The translations under genes and the position numbers were made by a program. Of a stretch of 64,000 nt of DNA, positions 1 to 12,400 are shown piece after piece; positions within the stretch are counted from its first letter, which is position 1; each line of letters begins with the position of its first letter. Under the pieces are notes generated by a model. The model was not told the DNA's origin, did no database searches, and saw only the letters and a program-made list of their open reading frames with translations. The stretch spans positions 6,495,220-6,559,219 of the forward strand of contig NC_031791.1 of assembly GCF_001522545.3 (NCBI RefSeq). Direction: 5' to 3'. Source of the DNA: Parus major (Eukaryota > Chordata > Aves > Passeriformes > Paridae).

Positions 1-596
1 CAGATGAAGGGGGTTGCAGTGCTCTAAGTCAACATAATTTTAAATTGTTTACTGGAAATATATTCAACTGCAGGCTAAACACAGCGTGTTTTCCTTTACA
101 TCCAAGTACCAGGAGCTAAGTTAACCAGCAGCCTGAGAGGTAAAGGTACCTTGGGGAACTAGAAAAGCACAAATCAATTTTATACCACCTATTTTATTCA
201 AAGCCAGGGAGGCAAAACTTATTTAGACAATTGCAACCTACCCCAAAAACCTAAACTCTTGCCTGGGATACAAATGAGAGAGATCATGAACAGCAAATGA
301 TACAAAGTTTGCATTTGGCTGTTTCCTTTTTTTAACTTCTGCCCACCTTTATAGAGTAAGACACCCTGGAATTGTAGAACAATAAAAAATAAAGATTCCT
401 AGTACCCAGACGCTTTTACAACACACTAAATAAGTTGTTATAGCTTACAGCAGGTTTGTTCTGCAGTAAAACCTGTCATGTAATTCCCTGGCAGCACATT
501 AGGCCCCTATTAAATTGTGTTTGTGGTGATTTTTCAAGAGAAACAGAAAGGAGAGGGAGGAGAGGAGAAGCAGAACCAAACCCCCAAAGTACTTAC
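1..596 (-). other. EPB41: EPB41 intron downstream of the AUG2 exon (partial)
   Basis: This starts with the donor GTAAGT (complement of 591-596) and runs off the window. It is AT-rich. The next expected exon, which in mammals begins with the KHAKGQ stretch of the FERM F1 lobe, is not present. I see no repeats or other genes in it. Confidence 0.7.
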
Positions 597-815
597 ATCC
601 ACAGAACACTCAAAAATGGTGTCATCCAGCAAGACGACTTTGCAGTACATGTTTCTGTGTCTTTTCACTGCCTTTTGGGCAGCTTTCAAATCCTTGTCTG
701 CTTTATTCTCCAGAGACTCTGGCTTGGCACCCTCTTCCTTTGCTTCCCCTTCTTCCCTGTCCTCGAGGTCTCTTCCCTCTGGCTCCTGGTCGTCCCTCCT
801 CTCCTCCTGAGCAGG
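597..815 (-). CDS. EPB41: EPB41 coding exon with second start (AUG2) and start of FERM domain
   Basis: The exon is 219 nt, phase 0 at both ends. It follows an acceptor ending GGGTTTCAG and ends with a GTAAGT donor. It reads PAQEERRDDQEPEG, then a Glu/Lys-rich acidic stretch, then KRHRN-M-YCKVVLLDDTIFECSVD. The human 4.1R equivalent begins PAQEE and ends CKVSLLDDTVYECVVE, so the identity is secure. The Met encoded at 650-648 is the conserved AUG2, which starts the 80-kDa erythroid isoform when AUG1 is spliced out; here it would be residue 202 of the long form, against about 210 in human. The YCKVVLLDD stretch is the first strand of the FERM F1 (ubiquitin-like) lobe. A (TTTG)n run lies just upstream of the acceptor. 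Confidence 0.93.
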
Positions 816-840
816 CTGAAACCCCCAATTGAGAGATGTC

Positions 841-859
841 AAACAAACAAACAAACAAA
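841..859. repeat. (CAAA)n / (TTTG)n microsatellite
   Basis: Four-base unit repeated about five times. On the transcribed strand it is a U-rich TTTG run ending about 25 nt before the acceptor of the AUG2 exon. Confidence 0.9.
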
Positions 860-1220
860 GCATCACATGGAACAAGCGCTGCAGGGCTGGGACCTCACTC
901 AGAATTCATTATCCCACTTTAAACCTGTAACCCAGGACCTGGAGCAGCAGCTGGGGTGACTAAGGGAATGGTATTAATTTTTAAAACTCTTCCAAATACT
1001 TTTCAAGTTTTCGTTTTGTAAAGGATGCGATAAAAAAGAAGTAGGTGCTGATTAAAGAAATCAGGGCAGATTATATCATGCATTCATGGTGTTAGTGACA
1101 GCATCTTCTGGGTTGGGAAGGTTTTTCCCCTCTCAGGCAGGACCCCCAGTGCTCCCACTGCCACTTTGGCACAGCTGTTGCTCCAGTGCATTGGCCCTTG
1201 GCATGGCAAGAGGGAATGTT

Positions 1221-1432
1221 TTTAAACTGACAGAGACAAGATGGGATATTGGGAAGAAATTCCTGCCTGTGAGGGTGAGGAGGCCCTGGCACAGGGTGCC
1301 CAGAGGAGCTGTGGCTGCCCCATCCCTGAGAGTGTCCAGCACCACACTGGATGGAGCTTAGAGCAGCCTGGGATAGTGGAAAGTGTCCCTGCCCATGGCA
1401 GGTCCCTTCCAACCCAAAGCACTGTGGGATTT
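1221..1432 (+). repeat. CR1 LINE 3' fragment
   Basis: It contains the typical CR1 phrases in order: AAGAAATTCCTGCCTGTGAG, GTGCCCAGAGGAGCTGTGGC, CTGCCCATGGCAGG and the CCCTTCCAACCCAAA tail. It is truncated and diverged. Confidence 0.8.
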
Positions 1433-2146
1433 TATAGTAGCAGTAGCACTAAAAGGAGGGTCAGGGCTGAGGTTTTGTGGCTATCAGAGCTGACCAAGCA
1501 GTTCTTTGCCACCCAAAAGGGAAGGCGGCCTCCACACCACCATCCCTTTGCCTATGGAAGCACTTTGCAAGCCAGTTTAATCCACTCAAACAGCAGAAGG
1601 GTGCAGTTTGGGGACGAGAAGAGGAAGGAAGCTGGGTTTTTTTTCCCCCTCTGCCACTTCAGCAGGTTAAACAAGTTCATGGCAGGCTGTGACAATGCCA
1701 GAAGGGACTGGGTGCAGCAAGAGCACAGAGCTGCAGCGGAGGAAGGGCAAAGCCTTGTCTGTTGAGCCAATCACATCTCATGAAATCACACCCAGGCACA
1801 AGTGCACAGAGGTATTTAAAAACTAAATAATGTCCACAAGCTGCTGACTTCTGTTCCAGCAGAACTGGGACAACTGGGAGCATGGAATCAGTCAAAGCTC
1901 CTAATGCCCATCGGTCAGCATTTATCAAACTGCAGCACCTTGCAAATGCTTTCACAGCAGAAATATCTGCCGAGTGACACAGTTCAGAAAGCCACTGAGT
2001 GATCTAAAATAAGAACTAAAAAAAAAAGGCACAAATGCATCCTCTGAAATGAACAGCCCATGAAGAAAGGCTGGGGTGCAAACTCACATGGACTCAGGAC
2101 CAGCAAATCAGAGATAAACAGAGAAAGAAGTCATGCACTAAAATAA

Positions 2147-2245
2147 ACAGAATGGTTTGGGTTGGAAGGGACCTTAAAGCCCATCTCCTGGTTCCCCTGG
2201 ACCATGTTGCTCCAAGATCCATCCAGCATTAAGCAATCCCAAGAA
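2147..2245 (-). repeat. CR1 LINE 3' fragment
   Basis: It begins AGAATGGTTTGGGTTGGAAG, the reverse complement of the CR1 3' end, and continues with the AGGGACCTTAAAGCCCATCT phrase. Divergence rises after about 90 bp. Confidence 0.7.
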
Positions 2246-3374
2246 AAAGTTCCTCTTGAAAACACAATTTCTGGACTGAAATTGCCTGGAAATCCTCCAC
2301 ATCCTGCTAATCCCAACCCTCAGAGGTATAATACACGAACAGAGATCATCCCATAGTCTTCACAGACTCAGAAATTTGGGGAAAGAAAGGAAAAGCTTAC
2401 CTACTGTCCTTTCTACAACTTTTTAATTTTAAGGAGGTGGATTTGCAATTATTGCCTACTGGCAGTGCTTGAATTTGTAAAGTATTGCTCCAAAATTGAG
2501 CATTTGTGGGTATCTGGAGCCACTCTGAACTTAAGGCAGTGGGTAAGAAATCCAGATTTCACCCTGTCTAGCTCCAGCAATACACACAGGTTGGTTGGGA
2601 TGTAAGAAATTCCCAGCTGAGAAGGAATACTCACCTTTTTCCACTCCAGGCTCAAGTAACAGCATTCAGCACCTCCAAATCAATAACCAGCCACAGCTTG
2701 GTTCCTTAGGGGTGTCTCTGCCTCAATTTCTGCTTTAAATTTTTAAACTTTAAGTTTTGCATGAAAAATGACCCTGGCTGGAAAGCAGACATCAGACATG
2801 TCCCAGGAGCTGAGCTCAGCCCATGTGCCATACAAAAATCCCTGTCTACATGATGCACAAGCTAAAAATATTTGTATTTGTCAGGCTCAGCACTAGCCTG
2901 GAACAAGCAGATGACCAAGTCCTAAAATGCTGTGCTTGTGCTCCTTGAAGATACCCATTCCCAAATCCATGTGCTCTTGCAATCTCCACCTTGGGCCACT
3001 GAGCTGCTTTGATCCTGCTCACACCAAGGACATCCTGATGATCAGCTCTGGCTCTGAACCCAATGAATGTGAACCCTCTGTGTTCTGATGTGACATCCCA
3101 AGCCTCAGCAGGGCAATGACTCATGATTCAGCACGGGGCATTTTAAATTGTGCTGTGGAGTGTGACCCTAATTCCCAAGACCAGGTACTTTGCAGGTCTG
3201 ATGAACCTTTGCAGTACACAATGAAACACAGGGAGCTGACAAGAGCCTTTCTGGCATACCATGACTTTTTCTGATCGAGCTCACCAGCCTGGGATATGAA
3301 GTTGTTTTAGTTCTGGCTACACAAACACATTTTAAATCAGCAGCGAGCATGTCCCAGGGACTGGGGTGTTTTAC

Positions 3375-3819
3375 CTGTGTTTCTGCACTGCTCAAGGAAT
3401 GGAGATCCAGTGATGGGTCTGTTTTGAGCTCAGGCTCAGGAGCTGCAATCGGGGCTTTCACTAGGATGTCTTCTAATCCTGCATCTTTCTGGTCACCTCC
3501 CGCATCTTTAGGAGCATCACTGTCCTTGTCCTCTTCAGATACCTGAGACTTGGGCCTCCTGAGGAAGGAGGAGAAGAGACGGGACAGACCCCGGCCCTCA
3601 GAGGTGCGACGTTCCTTCTTGCTCTGCTCCTCGTGTGTGGGGGTGTCTCCGTTGGAGGCCTTCTGCCTCTGGGGCTCCCCCTCCGGTGTTGGCTGAGCTC
3701 CTTCTTCCAGGGAAGCCTCTTGCTTCTGTGTTTCAGCAGCTCCTTCCTCCTCCTTGGCTTGCTGCTGCTCCGAGCTGTCAGCGTCGGCTGCTGGGCTCTT
3801 TTCTGTTGTCATGATGACG
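3375..3819 (-). CDS. EPB41: EPB41 coding exon with upstream start AUG1 (headpiece)
   Basis: The acceptor CTTCTCTCGTCAG is followed by 7 nt of 5' UTR and the ATG at 3812-3810. The exon encodes 146 residues to the donor GTAAAA, phase 0. The start MTTEKS and the blocks KASNGDTPTHEE, RTSEGRGLSRLFSSFLRRPK, SQVSEED and APIAAPEPELKTDPSLDL match the unique headpiece of human 4.1R and distinguish it from the 4.1N, 4.1G and 4.1B paralogues. This headpiece is present only in the 135-kDa isoforms. The reading frame stays open upstream of the ATG, but homology fixes the start. A second possible acceptor (ACAACAG) lies exactly 17 nt into the exon; using it would remove AUG1. Confidence 0.95.
3803..3819 (-). 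promoter_or_regulatory. EPB41: 17-nt alternative exon 2' segment containing AUG1
   Basis: Between the first acceptor (CAG at the 3819 side) and a second CAG ending at 3803 there are exactly 17 nt, and they include the AUG1 codon. In mammalian EPB41 a 17-nt segment with AUG1 is included or skipped by choice between two acceptors, coupled to the promoter used. The same geometry here suggests the switch is conserved in birds. Use of the second acceptor is inferred, not observed. Confidence 0.7.
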
Positions 3820-3937
3820 CTGACGAGAGAAGCAAAAGGGCTCAGACAAGAGGTCTCTAATAACCATGTCTGACTGAGAGATTCAAACCAACCATGGAGC
3901 ACAGACACACCATGCCCACCAGCCACACCAGCCTGCC

Positions 3938-3992
3938 ACAGAACAAGAGTGGAAGGGACCCACAGGGATCATCAAGTCCAACTCTGAAGTGA
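3938..3992 (-). repeat. CR1 LINE 3' fragment, short
   Basis: GGAAGGGACCCACAGGGATC followed by ATCAAGTCCAACTCTGAAG matches the reverse complement of the CR1 3' end. Only about 50 bp is recognisable. Confidence 0.6.
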
Positions 3993-4083
3993 ACGGCCTG
4001 TAAGGGGATAAAACCCTGACTGACTCCAGTCTATAAAGTCAGCAAAAGCAAAGGCATTACTTTTACTACAGTTTGCTTTGATG

Positions 4084-4135
4084 ACAGTCTTTAAGGTCCC
4101 TTTCAACGTTAACCATTCTGGGATTCTATGATCTA
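4084..4135 (+). repeat. CR1 LINE 3' tail
   Basis: TTTAAGGTCCCTTTCAAC and GGGATTCTATGATC form the CR1 3' terminus in plus orientation. With the inverted piece at 3.94 kb it may be the remains of two nearby insertions. Confidence 0.65.
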
Positions 4136-5345
4136 AACCACACCAAACCACACTGCTGGGGACAGGAGCCATCAGTGTTGAGCAATTACATCGTTCTGCA
4201 CCACACAAATCCAGTGGAGCCCAGAGGCTTTGGGATTCATAAGATATTTACACTGCACACTGGAAAAATGTCAAATGAAAAGGTTTCCAAACAACATCCA
4301 TAATGGAGAGCAGATTTCCTCAGAGCTTGTGCTATTAAGCTGATGCAATGTTTATTTCAACTTTAGCCTGGGCTGTTGATACAAAAAGATGGAAATCACA
4401 TGAGAAGAATATCTATTTAAGGTATAAAGAGGACCCAAAATAATCATGCTTTAGAGGGGATAGAACTAATCTTTGCATACCACATCACATGTATCTGCAG
4501 CAATAAATTGCCACTGCTTACACTGAGCAAATAGCATATAATCCAATATGCCTCAATCCCCCAGCCCAAGCCTCAGTGTATAAACATTTGCTCAAAATAC
4601 ACACTTAAAATTAAGAGACATTCCAAGATGTCATCTTCCTACATATTATTGCATTCATCAACTTTAATTTAACTCATCCTGATTGCTAAAAGAACCAGAG
4701 TGCTTGAAGGAGGAAAGCCCTCCTAGCTCTTCAAAGGATTTTCCCCTTGAGTTTAATGCAAACATTTCATATTATTTCTAACACCATGGTTAAATCAGGA
4801 CAGCATCACAGACCTTCCCTGAACTTGTTTCTGCAGCAACACATATTTCCTGAGGTTACAGGGTTGGGTTTGGGGTTTTTGTTGGGCTTTTTCACTTGGA
4901 CTCAGTCCCAAAAGCCAGCCTTGGGGGTGAGCTGCAGGGCTCATTTTAGCACAATCTCCTGCAGAAGCAGCAGACAGAATTACTCTCCACTCACCATCTC
5001 TCCTCTGTGAGCTGCTCTGGGTATTCCAAAGCCAGTGGCGTGGCAGAGGCCACTGAAACAGCAGCTTCCAACCTGCACAAAGCAAACCAGTGCAGGGGCA
5101 GCTCCCAAACTGGCTGGACCTGTGAAGACCCTACAGCTCCCCAGTACCTGAGCCCCCCCAGCCTCAGTGCTTATCCTTCCTTCTGGCCAAGAGCACAGCC
5201 ATAGAGAACACACAATATCTCTGTGGGCTTGGTGTCATTTGCACATACTCATCCCTCTTTCCTGCATCAAAATCCTTGAAACAAAACAGACCTAAAAGGA
5301 GCACAAGTCCTCATTGCTCACCCTTTTCCCAACACATATGGTTCA

Positions 5346-5432
5346 ATCATAAAATCATGGAATGCTTCGGGTTGAAGGGACCTAAAACCCATCTCATTCC
5401 ACCTTCCACTAGACCAGCCCCATCCACCCTGT
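5346..5432 (-). repeat. CR1 LINE 3' fragment
   Basis: AATCATGGAATGCTTCGGGT, GAAGGGACCTAAAACCCATC and CCTTCCACTAGACCAG are reverse-complement CR1 phrases with an internal deletion. Confidence 0.75.
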
Positions 5433-5881
5433 ACTGATTAACCAGTGAGCAGATGATGCCTAAACCCAGTGTTATCCCCACACAGCTCCATGGCTTCTGC
5501 TCTTGCAGACATCAGAAGACAGCCCAAATTGAAGCCAAACCATCCTCATTTTCCAGCCTGCACAGACACAGATTTATCTAGAATATTTTAGAGTAGTTCA
5601 ACACACCTCAACAGCTCCCTGTTGAGAAAGCCTTCAATCCTCAAGAGAAAGCTAAATCCCTTCTTTATGGCTCTCATGAAGTGATGGAATTTGAGTTCTC
5701 TGGAAATGAGTGTGCTGGGCTGTTCCATGAGGAGTTACAGAGGATCAGTGAGACAGGTATGTTTAGATATGTGTCTGTCACCCTCTCCTACCTGTCAGCC
5801 TACTTCAGCCTCTCCTTATTGAGGCACCCAGTAAGTTCAGCGGTAGTAAACTGAACCTATGCTGCAGGAAGGAAGGGTTAA

Positions 5882-6105
5882 TTAGAAATTGGGAAGAAAT
5901 TCCTGCCTGTGAGGGTGGTGAAGCCCTGGTACAGGATGCCCAGAGAAGCTGTGGCTGCCCCTGGATCCCTGGAAGCGTCCAAGGCCAGGCTGGATGGGTC
6001 TTAGAGCAACCTGGTCGAGTGGGAAGTGTCCCTGCTCATGGCAGGGGGTGAGATGACATGGGCTTTAAGGTTCCTTTCAACTCAAACCAGTCTGTGATTC
6101 TGTAA
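5882..6105 (+). repeat. CR1 LINE 3' fragment
   Basis: This is a long well-preserved 3' end: AAGAAATTCCTGCCTGTGAG, GCCCAGAGAAGCTGTGGCTG, GAGCAACCTGGTC and the terminal TCTGTGATTCTGTAA. Confidence 0.85.
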
Positions 6106-6687
6106 AAAACCAAACTTACCCCTGTTTCCAAGCCTGGAAAAATGATTTATGGCTTATGTCATAACTTACTTAATTCCCAGTGGCTTAGTCTTTCGGAGAG
6201 GTAAGAAAAAGGACTGTCCATGGGCAAGGTTCAGTTCTTGGAAACACAAACTGCCTCACAGAGATGCCCAACACCAGATAACGGGCGGGACAAACTGTCT
6301 TGACCTTCCTACGCAAAAATGTGTGGCTTCACTGAACACTGCTGCTCCAGCAAGAGCTGGAGACAAAGATAAGACAGAATTTCTGCTAAAAATAGGCAAA
6401 AATCAAATAGTTTCAGCAACAGCGTGGTGGGTTTTTTTAGAATGCATTTCTTCCCATTTCATAATATGTGTGAAAAGCACATAATTCACCAGGGAAACTA
6501 CACAAAACACTGCCTGAAATAGAGAGCACAGCCTGAAAATTCAGTTTTGTCAAGACCTGGTGCACGTGCAACAAACCTGTAGGTGGGAGAGGAGGAAACT
6601 GCAGCTGCCACCGGCACGACTCGCTCCACGTGTGTGCTACGTGTCCTACATGAGATTTTTACTACAGTAAAGAAAACACTGGACAGA

Positions 6688-6787
6688 GCTTTGAAGCAAC
6701 CTCGTCTAGCAGAAGGTGTCCCTGGCCATGGCAAGGAGGTGGAATGTGACAGACTGTAAGCCCAAACCAGTTTGGGATTCTATGACC
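6688..6787 (+). repeat. CR1 LINE 3' fragment
   Basis: It shows the order GAAGCAACCTCGTCTAGC, AAGGTGTCCCTGGCCATGG and a terminal GGGATTCTATGACC. Confidence 0.75.
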
Positions 6788-9052
6788 ACAGCAGAGAGCT
6801 GTTTACTTGGAGGTTTAAAACAAAGTAAGAAATTCAAATGCAATTAAATAAGCCACTCAACAGAAATTCAAACTTTAAAATACCCTAAAGATTTGGAACC
6901 ATTCAGAATTTACTTAATACATTTTATTAGAGGAATAATTAGTGCTGACATTTTATAACCCCTCTTAGAATTAACATGCCTCATCTTTCTGTGTTCGTAC
7001 TTTGGATCCTGAAAAAAAAGGATGCTGTCACTCAGCCTGACCTGGAGGGTACCAGGAGACTTCAGGAGCCTCATTGAACAGAGGAAAAATAAACCACCCA
7101 ACACAACACAGATGGCACATTACAACTGCCCGGATTTAATTCTCACCAGACCAGCCCTGGTAATCTACTGCATGTCAGCAGCACCGTGCCCCTCTCCCAT
7201 CTCCTGCTATCGTACAGCTTTCCTATTTAAATGAGGGCAAAAATAGTAGCTCACCATCTGCTGAAAGCGAATCATTTATGTCAAATTGAAGACTGGGCTT
7301 ATAAAATGACCTGACTAAATGGAGCAGTAAGTGCATTACAACCAAAGGGAGCTGAGAGCTCCTCCTCCGTATCCTCAAAAATCCTCCTGGATGCTACAGA
7401 ATTCCTTGCATGGAAAATCATGGGCTTTGCTCACTGGTGAATTGCTGAAATTTAAATGAAAACATGTACTTGTCACTGGGGCCTTGTCTACAGCAATGGG
7501 TTTGGAAAGGCTTCCCATGTGGGACCTGTCTGGAAAACTCACTTGAACTTGGAGCAGCTGGGCCCAGAACAGAGACACGGAGAAGGCACGTGCACCAGAC
7601 TGTCAGAAAAATGTTGGCTAAGAAGACTAAGAAAAGCATCAGGTTAATACAAGTGCTGTTGCCTATTCAGTAGGAAGCAGTAACTCTTGGGGCTCCCTTC
7701 CCCTCTGCAGCAGAGCCCAGAGCAGACACAACATGGTTTGGTCTCAAACATACAGGGTCTGACAGGGCTGATTCTGCAGAAACAAGCTCCAAACCCTCCT
7801 GGACGACAGAGGGGCTCAGCCTGGCAGGCAGCAGTCACTCCATAACCCTCCTTAGCCAAAAGAGCCGTATCTGCCCGAGCTGGCAGAGGGAGGGAGGGAT
7901 CCATCCAAGCCCATCCCCACCCTACCAGCAGCTCAGCCCCTGTGTGGTGCAGATAACATCCTGGGGCTGCTCCCTCCACCAGCCTCCCATGGAAACAGGG
8001 AGCACGGGCACCCGGCAGGCACCAGCAATCTGTGCAAAGAAAAGCAGTGGGAACGGTGCTTACAGAAGCACCATGAGCGAGCCGCTCCATCACAGGGAGG
8101 CAATGGCAAGGACAGACTCTGTCCCAGCAGGTCACTCCATCACAGCCACTCCTGACTCCACACCAAAGGAATACCCACAGTGGTGGTGACAGCACAGCAG
8201 AGATGACAATGCCACCACTGCGTGTGACGATGGCTCTCCCTGCAGCAGCATTCCACTTGTTAAAGCAACAGTTCAACAGAAATAAGCAATAGCTCTCCAT
8301 CAGCTGAACAGAAGGAATTTTGCCATGAATTATTCATAAGATTTTTTTTTTCCCCTGCCTGAACACAGATGTGTTTACTTACACTGTGCTTCATTTACAC
8401 TCAAGGTTTAACATAACAGGGCTCATATTCTTTCTTTACAGTTTCTCAAGAATAGGAGTAAAGCACTTTTTGCTTTTGTTGCTCTCCTTTTGGTTGCTTC
8501 CAAACCAAAGGTGTAATTAGAAGCCCAGAGGGCCCTGCACGCTCCTTTGATAAAGAGCTGCCTTCTAGATAAATACCACCCCTGCACAGAGGCACCTGCC
8601 AGGATGAACCACTGCTACACCAAGAGCCAGAAGGATGTTTGATGCTAAAACATCTTAAAAGGCTCCATCACTGACTGCCCCAGCTCACACACATGGGCTG
8701 TTCCTCCCCTGCATGCCAGGGACATCGAACTTAAGTGCTTCATTTGTTATTTCACGGCTGAAATGCAATTTGCATTCACCCAAGTGCCTCAAATACATCT
8801 GCCACACCCTGGTACAACGCCCTAATTTCATTAAAAATAACCATAATCATGCAGTTATTCTGATGTTATTAGCACACAAGACATGCACAGTATTTGAACT
8901 GTCTGAGGGAACCACTTACAGAAAAGGCTGGGAGAACACGCTCTAGGCTTGTTCTCTGCCAATCCCTCAAGAGAGCTGGCTGAGAAAGCTGGGTGAAGAC
9001 ATCCTCAACTGGCTTTTCAGCTGGCCTTACTGCTTCAAAATTGCCATCAGAT

Positions 9053-9455
9053 ATCACAGAATCCCAGAATGGTTTGGGTGGGAAGGGACCTGAAAGCCTT
9101 TCCCATTACACCCCCTGCTACAGGCAGAGACACCTTCCACTATCCCAGATTGCTCCAAGCCCTGTACAACCTCACCCTGGGCACTGTCAGGGATCCAGGG
9201 GCAGCCACACTGCTCTGGGCACCCTGTGCCAGAACCTCCTCACCCTCCCAGGGAAGAATTTCTCCCCACTCTCACACCTAATCCTGCCCTCTCTGTCAGT
9301 TTGAGGTCATTCCTTTTTATTCTCTCACTATCTGCCTGGGTAAAAAAGTCACTCTCTCTCCTTTTCATAACCCCCTTTGGGCATTGGAAGGGGCTCTAAG
9401 GTCCCTCTGGAGCTTTCTCTTCTCAGGGCTGAATACCCACAACTCCCTCAATGCA
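9053..9455 (-). repeat. CR1 LINE 3' fragment, about 400 bp
   Basis: It opens with ATCACAGAATCCCAGAATGG and carries ACACCTTCCACTATCCCAG and GGGCACCCTGTGCCAG. It continues into the upstream CR1 segment (TTTCTCTTCTCAGGGCTGAA), so it is longer than most copies in the window. Confidence 0.85.
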
Positions 9456-12400
9456 TCAAGGACACTTAAGTTAGCAATACACTACCCTAAGATGATTCCA
9501 AGACCTTTTCTCCTGACAGCAACACTCCAAAAATATTTAATGCAGAGGAAACATTTTCCCCCACAAGAGCCTGCAGTGAGGGAAACTCCCAGGACACAGT
9601 GCCTAACCCAGTGGTGCCTGTGTCTGCCCAGGGGTGCAGCAATGTGGTTTTGTGCTGTTTTAATGAGTTTTAAGAAATTGTACCAGCTTCCAGACTGAGT
9701 TCATTTACCTGGTTTGCTCTCACATGCTCACTGCCACCATCGAGCAGTGAAACAAAGGCTTCAAGGTAACTAAAATTACCTTTACAGTAATTATCAGCCT
9801 GAACCTTGCACTTTTAAACATTAATGACTCTTACCTAGGAGTGCAGGAAGGCACTGGCCAGCTGCAGATTATCTACTAAACTCCTCAATTCTTGGTTTCC
9901 TGGCCAAACCCCAGTCACTTACACCTGCAGAGCGACACAGGGGATGAAGAAGCAGGAGATCTCAGAATCCACCAGCATGGAACAAGCCAGATCCAGCACA
10001 GACACAAATTCTGGCTCTGGAGACAAAATTCGGACAGAAGAAGTTCCAAGGAGCCCAAAGGAATGAGCCAGAGAGCAGGGGGGCTGTGAAGCTGAGTTTT
10101 GCTGGCTGGGTACAAGCACTGCAGGTACCAGCATGCAGCAGCCTGTGCTGCTCCTGAGCTAGGGGAAAGCTTTATTTCAGCAAAGCCCCCCCTTTGTGAA
10201 GTCTCCCCTTCATTCAGGGCTCAGCATCCCATGCATCAGCACAGAGAGGAAGAAATCCATTCCCACCACAAACCTCCAGCTGTAAACTCCCAGAATCACA
10301 GAAAGAACCCAACCTTCAACAGCTTGAAAACTCACAAGACCAGGCAGCTTGGTTTTAGAGCACACTAAGAGCTAATTGAGGTCCCCCATCAAAAGCAGCA
10401 GAGCCCACTCCAAGCTGGCTGCAGCTCCCCAAAGCACGTAGCACTGGGCAGTGCAAACTGGGATGCTGCTGACCTTGCCTCAAGACTCAGAACAGCAAAG
10501 CATCTTCTGTGGGCACTGTGCACAGGAGGGAGGTGAGGAGACACCTCCTCCAGAAAGCTCCCCTGTTTTTTTTCTCCTTCTTAAAAAAATACTGCAGATG
10601 ATGGTTAAACTCTGCACCACTTCCAGAAAAAAAACAAACATGGGGATGATCCTACTGCACATCTGCAGGTTCCTGTCTATGCCCAAGGAGAGCAGACAAA
10701 AATCCAAAACCTGTGTGTAAGCATGTTCCCAACAGACCTGGTCCACAGACAACAAGCAGAAAACCAGTCACTCAGCTGTTCCCCCAAATACTCAGAGCCA
10801 GGAGTCAGAAGCTGTTTGTAAAGCCTCAAGGCACCAAATCTGTTTGACTGGGACAAACCCCAGTGCCACCAGGGCCCCAGAAGAATGCTGCCCCAATGAC
10901 TGCAACACCAGAAAAACACTGCATGTCCCAAGAACATGCTTGGACACCTCACACCAACTCCAAAGGGATGGTTCTCTTCCCAGTTTTCCTGCTCGTGATG
11001 CTCAGTCACCACAAAGTCACCCTTGACCCTGGGGTGGCTCCACAAGCCAGGTAGCAAAGGAGAAGATGTTTCCTGGAAAATCATGGCAGATTTTGCAATA
11101 CCTCCCACACAGAGGATGCTCTCCAGAATCCCTCATGGGATCCTGCATCACAGGGCAGGAAACACCCACCCAGAGTAAGAAAAAGGAACGGGATATCAGT
11201 GTTTGGATCAATGAGACATCCTCGTTGGCAGACCCCATCCCATAACAAAGTCATTCTCCTCTCAGCAAGGCTAGGGTGAAGCCCTCAGTGAGCACAGCTT
11301 CCCAGTATTTCCATTGCACAATGTCCTTTGTCCTCTATTTGCGCTATCTGGCTTGTCTCATGTGTGCAAAAAGCACCTCAGGGGTGCCTGGAGGTTCTGC
11401 CCTCTGTCCTCACACACATCTCGCTTCTGCTTCCACACAAGAAAATCCCACAGCAGCACCCAGATCAGCCAGAGTTGGGGATGGGTACCGAGATGGTGGC
11501 AGACACCAGGACACCAAAGTAACACGGGGTAACACAACCCTCACCTTCCCAAGGCTACACCCCAGCACAGCTTGCAGGAATGAAAATCCTCCCATCCCCA
11601 GCAGGAACAGGAACCAAACAAGGGGAATGTGAAGCAGCAGTTAAAATACCATCATACACAGTCAGCAGTCAGTTATGGGCATGCAGCAGAGCAGCTAAGT
11701 CCTGTCACCTCCCAGAGCTGCTCCTTTTGTGAGTCAACAGACTGCAGCAGAACCCCTCCTGCCCCCACAAGACTCGGCCTCCAGCCGTTTCCTCCAATCT
11801 GTTTTTTCCATCCAGCAGTGAAATCAGGCAGCTTTAGTTTTTAATCCCCTTAATTAGGGGTGTGCAGCAGTCTTCATTCCTTAATTACATCCATTGACAC
11901 ATCTGATGCAACACATTTACAAACAACCATTTTCACTGAAGATGGCTTTGAATCAAAATTGCTGTCGAATTCCCACACTGGCTGTGCACTGTCACCAACA
12001 GGGAGAAGACACAACATTGCGTTCTGGATGCTTTAACAAGACACACAGCTTGGAAATGCTGTTTTCATTAAATAATCACCTGTTCCTTTGGCAGGATTCA
12101 GGTGACTCCAGAGCAGAGAAACCACTGGCAGTCTGAGGCTTCATAATGGGAGCGCAGCTCTCAGAATTTTACAGCATGAAAGTGATCATTGCAGGCAATC
12201 CTCTCAATACTGACCCAGGGGATGAAGGGATGGCAGTTCAGTGCCTATCCCGATGATTTTGGTCCATCACCATTCAGTAGCTCAGTTAAAGGCAGACAAT
12301 GGGGATGCTCCATTTCAGCTGCTCAGCTGTCAGGAATCCCTTTGATCCTCTGGGAGAGCAAACACCCAGTGAGCACTTTATCACTCCCACTTCTGCTGCA

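Larger units (their letters stand above)
816..3374 (-). other. EPB41: EPB41 intron between AUG1 exon and AUG2 exon
   Basis: This 2.56-kb intron is bounded by donor GTAAAA (complement of 3369-3374) and an acceptor at 816-817. It carries a (TTTG)n tract near the acceptor, a CR1 fragment in plus orientation near 1.2-1.4 kb and a short CR1 piece in minus orientation near 2.15 kb. No further exon was recognised. Confidence 0.8.

Noticed and set aside
7644..8300. 218-codon minus-strand open frame, Cys-rich
   Set aside because: Lies inside the EPB41 intron, matches no family, and its cysteines do not form any recognised spacing; probably a chance frame.
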